From positions 1-39,826 of the forward strand of contig CAYFQH010000018.1 in the NCBI GenBank assembly GCA_964345215.1: DNA of 39,826 nucleotides, read 5' to 3'. This DNA is from CAYFQH01 sp964345215 (lineage in GTDB: Bacteria > Bacillota > Clostridia > Christensenellales > Aristaeellaceae). A model generated the notes under the pieces. It made no database searches. It worked only from the letters and a program-made list of their open reading frames with translations, and was not told where the DNA came from. The position numbers and the translations under genes are program-made. Shown piece after piece: positions 34,072-39,826 of the stretch (position 1 is its first letter; every line of letters starts with the position of its first letter).

Positions 34072-34233
34072 TTATTTATAAATAAGATCAAAGAATTTAG
34101 CCTTGAAGACAAAAAGTTTTGCTCTAAAAAGCAATAAACAGAGCAATACTACTAAAAAGAAACCCGCACTCAATAAAGTGAATTTTATTTTGTTGGTAGG
34201 GCGCCAGCTTATCGCGTATCCTCCCCTGGGCAT
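34072..34233 (-). CDS. Possible small single-helix membrane peptide
   Basis: A 53-residue open frame just downstream of the MATE gene. Its centre is a hydrophobic segment (FTLLSAGFFLVVLLCLLLF) flanked by Lys/Arg (NKIKF and RAKLFVFKAKF), the pattern of a one-helix membrane peptide. The ATG at 34233 has AGGGG only 3 bases upstream, too close for a good ribosome binding site; a longer start overlaps the MATE stop. I recognise no family. The region between gyrA's terminator and the MATE gene (about 260 bases) holds nothing else I can support. Confidence 0.3.
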   Translation of the reverse strand: MPRGGYAISWRPTNKIKFTLLSAGFFLVVLLCLLLFRAKLFVFKAKFFDLIYK

Positions 34234-34246
34234 GACCCCTGCTTTC

Positions 34247-35602
34247 TTACTCTGATAAAGGCTTAATGTATTTTTCATTAGCCTTTTTAAAAAAGAACAG
34301 CGAGAGGATGAAGGCCACCATTTCAGAAATGGGAAAAGCCCACCATACTCCCGCTAAGCCTACGGTTTTAGACAGGATAAAGGCCATGGGTAACAGTACA
34401 ACAATTTGCCTGACCATAGATACGATTAGGCTGAGCACCCCGTTGCCAACAGCCTGAAACACAGTGGAAAGCACAATACCCACAGCAGCAAAAATATAGG
34501 AGATGGAAATAATGCGAAGAGCCGGTTTGCCAATGAGCAGCATGTCGCTGCTGGCATTAAATATTTTTAATATGGGCTCCGGAAAAACCATAAACAAAAA
34601 GGTACCTATAAGCATAATAATTAAGGCGTAGGTAATGGCCACTTTAATAGCTTGGTACACCCTTTTTTTGTTTTTAGCCCCGTAATTATAACCAATCACT
34701 GCAATGGCCCCGTTGGTTAGCCCAAACACAGGCATAAAAATGAAGCTTTGAATTTTCGAGTAAATACCCATAAAAGCTACCGCCGTTAGGCTGAAGGCGC
34801 CCAGGATTACGTTTAAAAACGCCATCATAAACGAACCGACAGATTGCATAACAATGCTAGGCAAGCCTACAATGTAAATGCCTTTAATAATCTTCCAGCT
34901 GGGCTTAAAGCCTTTAATGCGAAGCCGCAGTTCCTTGTTAAAGCGCTGATTCAAAATAAAGGCCAATACAGCTGCCGCAACTTGACCGATAACCGTTGCC
35001 CAAGCAGCCCCGGCCACGCCCATTTGGGGAAAGGGACCATAACCGAAGATCATAATGGGATCTAAAATAATGTTAATAATGGCCCCGGTCGATTGGGTGA
35101 TCATATTGTAAATGGTATTGCCCGAGCCCTGCATGATTTTTTCAAAAGCCAACTGCATAAAGACCCCAAAGGAAAAAATACAGCAAATTTGAAGATAATC
35201 CACGCTCATGGCAATAATATTGGTATCAGCTGTAAAAAGGCCTATAAACCACCTTGCTCCGATAAAACCAAAGGCCGCAAACACAATCCAAGCCAGTAAG
35301 GCCAAAAAAACGCCGTTTTCGGCGGTAAGTAAGGCTTCCTCCTGCTTATGCTCCCCTAGGCGCCTTGAAATTAAGCTGTTTATGCCAACGCCGGTACCTA
35401 CCCCAACGGCAATCATGAGCATTTGAATGGGAAAGGCATAGGAAACGGCCGTCATGGCTGCTTCGCTTATTTGGGCTACATAATAAGTGTCTACCACGTT
35501 GTACAATGCTTGAATCAGCATTGAAAACATGATGGGAAGGGATATTTTTAAAAGCAGGGAGCGAATAGGCAGGGTACCCATTCTGGCAGATTTATTTTCC
35601 AT
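34247..35602 (-). CDS. MATE-family multidrug/sodium efflux transporter
   Basis: A 451-residue transporter with twelve predicted helices in two homologous halves, exporting drugs or metabolites with Na+ or H+. The N-terminal half begins LLLKISLPIMFSMLIQALYN, VVDTYYVAQISEAAMTAVS, and carries VGTGVGINSLISRRLGEHKQ. The pseudo-repeat in the second half starts VGLPSIVMQSVGSFMMAFLN and has FGLTNGAIAVIGYNYGAKNK. These are the hallmarks of the DinF/NorM-like MATE branch common in clostridia. AAGGAGG precedes the ATG. It is transcribed alone, divergently from the next gene. The substrate cannot be read from sequence. Confidence 0.93.
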   Translation of the reverse strand: MENKSARMGTLPIRSLLLKISLPIMFSMLIQALYNVVDTYYVAQISEAAMTAVSYAFPIQMLMIAVGVGTGVGINSLISRRLGEHKQEEALLTAENGVFLALLAWIVFAAFGFIGARWFIGLFTADTNIIAMSVDYLQICCIFSFGVFMQLAFEKIMQGSGNTIYNMITQSTGAIINIILDPIMIFGYGPFPQMGVAGAAWATVIGQVAAAVLAFILNQRFNKELRLRIKGFKPSWKIIKGIYIVGLPSIVMQSVGSFMMAFLNVILGAFSLTAVAFMGIYSKIQSFIFMPVFGLTNGAIAVIGYNYGAKNKKRVYQAIKVAITYALIIMLIGTFLFMVFPEPILKIFNASSDMLLIGKPALRIISISYIFAAVGIVLSTVFQAVGNGVLSLIVSMVRQIVVLLPMAFILSKTVGLAGVWWAFPISEMVAFILSLFFFKKANEKYIKPLSE

Positions 35603-35687
35603 TGTATTCCTCCTTCAATGTAACTTAATTATTGTACCATATCTGCTCATATAAAAAAGGGGTTTATAAAAGTTTTGAGCCAATTAA

Positions 35688-35716
35688 TTGCATCCCCCTG
35701 TATTCTTTGCTACAAT
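35688..35716 (+). promoter_or_regulatory. Promoter of the membrane-anchored EEP-family gene
   Basis: TTGCAT, a 17-base spacer and TACAAT lie about 60 bases before the start codon at 35777. The 162-bp region is divergent with the MATE gene, whose minus strand also offers a TACAAT (near 35633-35638) but no good -35. Confidence 0.6.
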
Positions 35717-35776
35717 AATAAGGCCATTTCATAGGGCTGATTCCCTAAATATCAAAGTGGGACGGTGGATATTTGT

Positions 35777-36976
35777 ATGCGTTTTTTAATTAGAATTATT
35801 TCCTCCCTTATTTCTTTTGTTCTGGTTGCGGCAGTGGCCCTTTTAGGCTGGCTTACCGTAACGGAATTTATGCCCCAGCCCATTGAAGATGCCATGGGCC
35901 AAGCCGCTAGCAGCAATGCCTACAGCGGTACACCCCTAAGGGTAGTCAGTTGGAATATTGGCTATGGCGCCCTGGGCAAAGAATCTGACTTTTTTATGGA
36001 TGGAGGCAGCCAAACCAGTATTAATGACAAGAACATTGTAACCAAAAACCTAAATGGCATTACCAGCACCTTGGCTGGCCTGAATGCCGATGCGTACTTA
36101 CTGCAAGAGGTTGATAAAAAATCAACCCGAAGCCATTATATTGATGAGGGAGCCCTGTTAGAAAGCAACTTCTCCAGCTACTCATCAGCCTTTGGCTTAA
36201 ACTACTCCTGTAACCTGGTGCCTTACCCCTGGCCCCCTATTGGCAAGGTAGAAAGCGGTCTGCTTACCCTCCAGCGCCTTTCTATGACCAAGGGGGAGCG
36301 GATCAGCCTACCTGTGCCCTTTACCTGGCCTCTTCGCATTGCCAATTTGAAGCGCTGTATGCTGGTTACCTATGTTCCCATTGCCAACAGCGATAAACAG
36401 CTGGTGCTGGTAAACTTTCACCTGGAGGCCTATGACGATGGGACAGGCAAAGCTGCTCAAAGCAAAATGCTAAGGGATTTTATGGAATCAGAGTATAAAA
36501 AAGGCAACTACGTGGTTGCCGGAGGGGACTTTAACCAATCTTTTCCCGATTCCCTGAGCTTATACCCTATTAAAGGGCAGCAAGCTTGGACTCCCGGACT
36601 GCTGGACAGCAATGACCTTCCCAGCGGCTGGAAATACTATTACGATTCCTCTGCCCCCACTTGCCGCCTTTTAAACCAGCCCTTTGACCCAAGCAGCAGT
36701 GCCACCCAGTATTACGTTATCGATGGTTTTATCCTCTCGCCCAATGTAGAGGCTACCATGGTTAAAACCCAAAATCTGAACTTTGAATATTCCGATCATA
36801 ACCCGGTGGTACTGGATTTAAACCTGATAAATGCCACCCAGGCCCCCCAGCAAAGTTACTACGATTTTAATCAGCCCAATATTACAGCCCCTAGCCAACA
36901 GCAAAATGACCAACAACAAAACACCCCCGAAGAAAACGGTTACTTGCAAGGGCCTATGGTTCCGTCCCAACCCTAA
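35777..36976 (+). CDS. Membrane-anchored endonuclease/exonuclease/phosphatase-family protein
   Basis: A 399-residue metal-dependent hydrolase of the DNase I-like superfamily. Residues 1-28 form an N-terminal helix (LIRIISSLISFVLVAAVALL) that should anchor or export the enzyme. The domain motifs are VVSWNIGYG (start strand), LLQEVD (the metal-binding Glu), LVNFHLEA (His), GGDFNQS (Asp/Asn), and SDHNPVVLDL (the catalytic His near the end). They are all intact, so it should be active. The last 45 residues are Gln/Asn/Pro-rich (QQNDQQQNTPEENG). The start ATG is set by GGTGG 8 bases upstream; a GTG at 35765 is possible. Substrate unknown: nucleic acid, phospholipid or phosphoinositide have all been shown for the superfamily. 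Confidence 0.88.
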   Translation: MRFLIRIISSLISFVLVAAVALLGWLTVTEFMPQPIEDAMGQAASSNAYSGTPLRVVSWNIGYGALGKESDFFMDGGSQTSINDKNIVTKNLNGITSTLAGLNADAYLLQEVDKKSTRSHYIDEGALLESNFSSYSSAFGLNYSCNLVPYPWPPIGKVESGLLTLQRLSMTKGERISLPVPFTWPLRIANLKRCMLVTYVPIANSDKQLVLVNFHLEAYDDGTGKAAQSKMLRDFMESEYKKGNYVVAGGDFNQSFPDSLSLYPIKGQQAWTPGLLDSNDLPSGWKYYYDSSAPTCRLLNQPFDPSSSATQYYVIDGFILSPNVEATMVKTQNLNFEYSDHNPVVLDLNLINATQAPQQSYYDFNQPNITAPSQQQNDQQQNTPEENGYLQGPMVPSQP

Positions 36977-37077
36977 TTTAAACATAGTTCCATAGGGGAA
37001 TAAATTCCGATAAAAAAACAGAGAATAAAGCAGATTTCATTTTATTGGGAGGATGCCTCCCTTAACGGCACTCTGAC

Positions 37078-37104
37078 AAAAAGAGCAGCTTAGCTGCTCT
37101 TTTT
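37078..37104. terminator. Bidirectional terminator
   Basis: AAAAAGAGCAGC-TTA-GCTGCTCTTTTT is a perfect 12-bp hairpin with an A-run and T-run, between the converging EEP-family and acyl-CoA synthetase genes. A second small hairpin (GGGAGG-ATG-CCTCCC) lies at 37047-37061. Confidence 0.85.
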
Positions 37105-37113
37105 GCTTTATGA

Positions 37114-38796
37114 CTATGCTTTGCTTTGATGTTCATCTTTTTCCCTTAACTCAACCCGCCTGATTTTACCGCTGATGGTCTTGGGCAGTTCTTGCACAAA
37201 TTCAATCACCCGGGGGTATTTATACGGGGCGGTGGTTTGCTTTACATGGTCTTGCAGCTCTTTTTTTAAGGCATCACTGGCAGCATAGCCCTGTTTTAAA
37301 ACAATGCTTGCCTTTACAGCCTGACCTCGTAGGGGGTCCGGTACGGCGGTAATGGCTGTTTCCAGCACTGCCGGGTGTTCCAGCAGAGCGCTTTCCACCT
37401 CAAAGGGTCCAATGCGGTAGCCGGAGGACTTGATCACATCATCAGCCCGGCCAATGTACCAATAATAGCCCCATTCGTCCTTCCAGGCCATATCCCCCGT
37501 ATGGTAAATATCATCCTTCCATACGGCCTGGGTCCGCTCCTCGTCTCTGTAATAGCCTTGAAACATGCCCACAGGGACTCCGTGATGGGTGCGGACTACA
37601 ATTTCACCGCTGACTCCGGGCAGGCAACTCTCATTCTTCTCATCAATCAAATCCACATCAAACAAGGGGGAAGGCTTGCCCATGGAACCTGGAACTACCT
37701 TCATCCAAGGGAAGGTAGCAAGGGTTACTGCCAGTTCCGTTTGGCCAAAGGCCTCTCTTAATTCAATGCCTGTACGAGCCAAAAAGGCTGCTGCCATATC
37801 CGGATTTAAGGGCTCCCCTGCAACGGAAGCATGATGAAGGCTAGATAAGTCGTATTTTCCAAAGTCTTCCTGAAGGATGTAGCGGTACATGGTAGGCGGA
37901 GCGCAAAGGCTTGTGATTTTAAATTTTTCTACCAAAGCCAAAATATCCCCAGGACAAAAGCGGTCAAAATCATACACAAATACGTCGCAGCCGCAAAGCC
38001 ACTGCCCGTAAAGCTTACCCCAAACAGATTTAGCCCAACCTGTTTCCGATAAGGTCAAATGCAGGCCGTTGTTTTCTACTTGCTGCCAATAAGCAGCAGT
38101 AATAATGTGGCTTAAAGGGTAATAATGATCGTGAAGCACCATTTTTGGCATGCCTGTGGTACCGCTTGTAAAGTATAAAAGCAGTGGGTCGTGATTATGG
38201 GCATACTGATCTCCTTGGGGTTTTGCAAAGGTTTCGGGCATGTTCTCGACCGCTTCATGGTAAGGCAGCCAGCCTTCCCGGGCCTCTTTTACGGTAATAC
38301 AGTGTTTTAAGGTAGGGCAGGCGCTTCTAGCCTCGTTTACCGCCTCCATTACATGGCTATGGTGGTCGGTTGCTACAATGGCAACAATATCTGCTGCATT
38401 ACAGCGGTAAGCAATATCCTTTACCGTTAGCAGGTGCGTTGCTGGCACAGCTACTCCGCCTATTTTATGAAGGCCCATTAGCAGGGGCCAAAATTCCAAA
38501 TGCCTTTTTAAAATTAGCATCACCTTATCGCCTTTTTGGATACCCAGAGATAAAAAGTAGTTGGCCGCCTGGTTGCTCCATTTTTTCATCTGCTCAAAGG
38601 TAACCACTACTATTTCCCCTTCCGGGTTGGTCCAGGTAAGGGCTTTTTTATCCGGTTCCTCTTGAGCAATTTTATCCACAACATCAAAAGCAAAATTATA
38701 AGAGGCTGGCTTTTGGATGCGGAAGTTTTTATTAAAATCATCGTAGGAAACAAAGTCTCCCTGAATGTTTACGTATTGCTTATACACTGGTTCCAT
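37114..38796 (-). CDS. AMP-forming acyl-CoA synthetase (ACSM/AcsA-like)
   Basis: A 560-residue ANL-superfamily ligase that activates a carboxylic acid to acyl-CoA. Motifs: ALTWTNPEGEIVVVTFEQM, the P-loop LLYFTSGTTGMPKMV, ETGWAKSVWGKLYGQWLCG, LREAFGQTELAVTL, YHTGDMAWKDEWGYYWYIGR, VIKSSGYRIGPFEVESALLE, and the C-terminal lid LPKTISGKIRRVELR with its catalytic lysine. The W-G-K-L-Y-G-Q-W block points to the medium-chain (ACSM) or acetyl-CoA synthetase-like branch rather than PaaK; the substrate is not fixed. GGAAGG precedes the ATG. It follows the XRE-cupin gene after 15 bases, in the same direction, a pairing I recall in other clostridia. Confidence 0.92.
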   Translation of the reverse strand: MEPVYKQYVNIQGDFVSYDDFNKNFRIQKPASYNFAFDVVDKIAQEEPDKKALTWTNPEGEIVVVTFEQMKKWSNQAANYFLSLGIQKGDKVMLILKRHLEFWPLLMGLHKIGGVAVPATHLLTVKDIAYRCNAADIVAIVATDHHSHVMEAVNEARSACPTLKHCITVKEAREGWLPYHEAVENMPETFAKPQGDQYAHNHDPLLLYFTSGTTGMPKMVLHDHYYPLSHIITAAYWQQVENNGLHLTLSETGWAKSVWGKLYGQWLCGCDVFVYDFDRFCPGDILALVEKFKITSLCAPPTMYRYILQEDFGKYDLSSLHHASVAGEPLNPDMAAAFLARTGIELREAFGQTELAVTLATFPWMKVVPGSMGKPSPLFDVDLIDEKNESCLPGVSGEIVVRTHHGVPVGMFQGYYRDEERTQAVWKDDIYHTGDMAWKDEWGYYWYIGRADDVIKSSGYRIGPFEVESALLEHPAVLETAITAVPDPLRGQAVKASIVLKQGYAASDALKKELQDHVKQTTAPYKYPRVIEFVQELPKTISGKIRRVELREKDEHQSKA

Positions 38797-38811
38797 CGTT
38801 ACACCCTTCCT

Positions 38812-39384
38812 TTACTTTTGTAGTTCGGCATTTTCTTTTATCACCACGGCGATAAACTTGCAGGGTTCTTCCAAGGCGTACATCACATGAGGCAGGCTGC
38901 TGTCATAATAAATTGAATCTCCCGGCTCCAAAATCAACTCATTGCCCCCTAAAACCAGCTTAAGGTAACCTTGGAGCACATAGTCAAACTCCTGTCCCTC
39001 ATGGCTATGGGCCTGCTTTACAACCCCTGGCTGATCCGGTTCTACCGTTACAATAAAAGGCTCGGCAAACTTACCGGAAAAATTATACGCCAGATGCTGG
39101 TAGTGGTACTGTTTACGCCGATCAAAGGCCAGGCCCTTGTCTTTTCGGGTCAAAATATAACCCTTTAATTTGGGACTTTCACCTGTCAGCAAATCAGAAA
39201 TATCCACCTTCAGTACATCGGCAATGTTGAATAAGTGAGAAAAAGAAAAGTCCTTTATCCCTTCTTCATAAGCCATGTAATCGTTTATATCAATGTTGGC
39301 CTTTTGAGCAACTTCTTCCTGGGTAAGCCCTACAATGTCCCTTAAGTCCCTGATGCGAAGGGCAATTAATTGTATCTGTTCCAC
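38812..39384 (-). CDS. XRE-family transcriptional regulator with cupin domain
   Basis: A 190-residue regulator. Residues 1-60 are the helix-turn-helix (IRDLRDIVGLTQEEVAQKAN, LFNIADVLKVDISDLLTGES). Residues 105-185 are a cupin (VKQAHSHEGQEFDYVLQGYL, LEPGDSIYYDSSLPH), whose His/Glu set (HSHEGQEF) can hold a metal and an effector. Such proteins bind a small metabolite and control a neighbouring enzyme gene; here that is the acyl-CoA synthetase 15 bases downstream. The start is GTG with AGGAGGT 6-7 bases upstream. A palindrome and a direct repeat lie in its upstream region, as expected if it regulates itself. Confidence 0.92.
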   Translation of the reverse strand: MEQIQLIALRIRDLRDIVGLTQEEVAQKANIDINDYMAYEEGIKDFSFSHLFNIADVLKVDISDLLTGESPKLKGYILTRKDKGLAFDRRKQYHYQHLAYNFSGKFAEPFIVTVEPDQPGVVKQAHSHEGQEFDYVLQGYLKLVLGGNELILEPGDSIYYDSSLPHVMYALEEPCKFIAVVIKENAELQK

Positions 39385-39414
39385 TAGAATACCTCCTTTT
39401 TTTATATAAAAAAA

Positions 39415-39456
39415 CTTTTACAAAAATGTAAAAGCCTGATCGCCAATGATCGCCAA
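39415..39456 (-). promoter_or_regulatory. Operator-like palindrome and tandem repeat before the XRE-cupin gene
   Basis: CTTTTACA-AAAA-TGTAAAAG (39415-39434) is a perfect 8-bp inverted repeat. TGATCGCCAA occurs twice, back to back (39437-39446 and 39447-39456). Both lie 30-75 bases upstream of the GTG start. On the minus strand the palindrome is followed by a T-run, so it could also act as a weak attenuator. Confidence 0.5.
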
Positions 39457-39743
39457 ATCATCTTTTCAGCTCCAACAAGCCTAAGCCTATTACGCGGCAC
39501 CGGATGCCTTTACTCAATATTCAAAGCATCTGCTCAAAAGTGATGTGAAACGTGGTTTGCTGCCGGCTTACACCAACCGCCGGCTCTCTAAAAGCAAAAG
39601 GCTTGTCTCTTGTCTTTATCATTGCAGTTTGTATGAAATTACTAAAATGGTAGCATTCAGAGGGTCCAAAGTCAATGGATAAACCCCTGTAATTCTGTTT
39701 TTTTGCTGTCTTAAAAAAATACATCTTTAAAGCAGATTGATAA
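39457..39743. other. Stretch without a recognised gene
   Basis: About 290 bases between the XRE-cupin upstream repeats and a terminator. A 67-codon minus-strand frame crosses it (39521-39724) but has no convincing ribosome binding site and resembles nothing I know. No RNA fold or strong repeat was seen. Confidence 0.4.
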
Positions 39744-39773
39744 GAAAAGGCCCCTCCGATTTAGAAGGGGCTT
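39744..39773 (-). terminator. Terminator of a gene entering from the right edge
   Basis: On the minus strand AAGCCCCT and AGGGGCCTT pair (with one wobble) around an unpaired loop and run into CTTTTCTT. It lies at the stop codon of the partial reading frame described next. Confidence 0.6.
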
Positions 39774-39826
39774 CAGCCTGTCAAAAAACCCCAAACGTAA
39801 AGCGTGGGATGCATGAAGGCGGCAAG
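39773..39826 (-). CDS. C-terminal end of an unidentified protein (partial)
   Basis: The last 17 codons of a minus-strand frame, ending in TGA at 39775-39773. The residues (LAAFMHPTLYVWGFLTG) are mostly hydrophobic, as at the end of a membrane protein. The immediate terminator supports a true gene end. Too short to identify; the rest lies outside the window. Confidence 0.35.
   Translation of the reverse strand, partial: LAAFMHPTLYVWGFLTG

Noticed and set aside
39521..39724. 67-codon minus-strand frame
   Set aside because: No convincing ribosome binding site, no known motif, and it lies after a terminator. Listed only as part of a gene-free stretch.
1..39826. High frequency of GGCC across the window as a sign of a restriction system
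   Set aside because: It follows from frequent GCC/GGC codons and was not counted; no restriction or methylase gene is present.

Overview
The window looks like a chromosomal segment of an anaerobic low-to-mid GC Firmicute of class Clostridia. The signs are strong Shine-Dalgarno sites (AAAGGAGG type), frequent GTG/TTG starts, many short hairpin-plus-T-run terminators, a ferredoxin-dependent indolepyruvate oxidoreductase operon, and clostridial-type GyrA, SecA and release factor 2. I cannot fix a genus from sequence alone. No tRNA, rRNA, CRISPR array, intact insertion sequence or prophage was seen.

Layout. 1-1.6 kb: a decayed or mis-assembled ECF sigma factor / von Willebrand-type protein pair next to a 100-N assembly gap. 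1.8-5.8 kb: a secreted peptidoglycan-binding protein divergent from a 711-residue protein, which I read as a coiled coil plus a degenerate McrB-like AAA+ domain. 5.8-15.5 kb (minus strand): housekeeping genes, namely rsfS, a nadD-yqeK fusion, a lipoprotein S41 protease, a PucR/CdaR-type regulator, an orphan MsmK/UgpC sugar ABC ATPase, a DivIVA-like coiled-coil protein, coaD, rsmD, a membrane protein, 5-formyl-THF cyclo-ligase and alr. 15.5-21 kb (minus): one apparent operon, paaK-iorA-iorB-paaK-ACT, for arylpyruvate oxidation, with a palindrome over its probable transcription start. 21-27 kb (plus): secA, prfB with a programmed +1 frameshift at a UAA rather than UGA, a DUF1461/Lit-like membrane protein, and tsaD. 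27-34 kb: mnmG (minus) divergent from gyrB-gyrA (plus), around a 344-bp intergenic region rich in inverted repeats. 34-39.8 kb: a MATE transporter, a membrane-anchored endonuclease/exonuclease/phosphatase-family protein, an acyl-CoA synthetase with its XRE-cupin regulator, and the end of a further gene.

How the genes work together. The ior operon would turn transaminated aromatic amino acids into aryl-acetyl-CoA with reduction of ferredoxin, with two AMP-forming ligases acting on the free acids. The XRE-cupin protein probably controls the adjacent acyl-CoA synthetase. The Lit-like protein could remodel lipoproteins such as the S41 protease encoded in the same window. The observations I rate highest are the pseudo-ATPase-like 711-residue protein, the UAA-type prfB frameshift, the His/Cys C-terminal domain of the peptidoglycan-binding protein, and the operator-like repeats upstream of the ior, ABC-ATPase and XRE-cupin genes.
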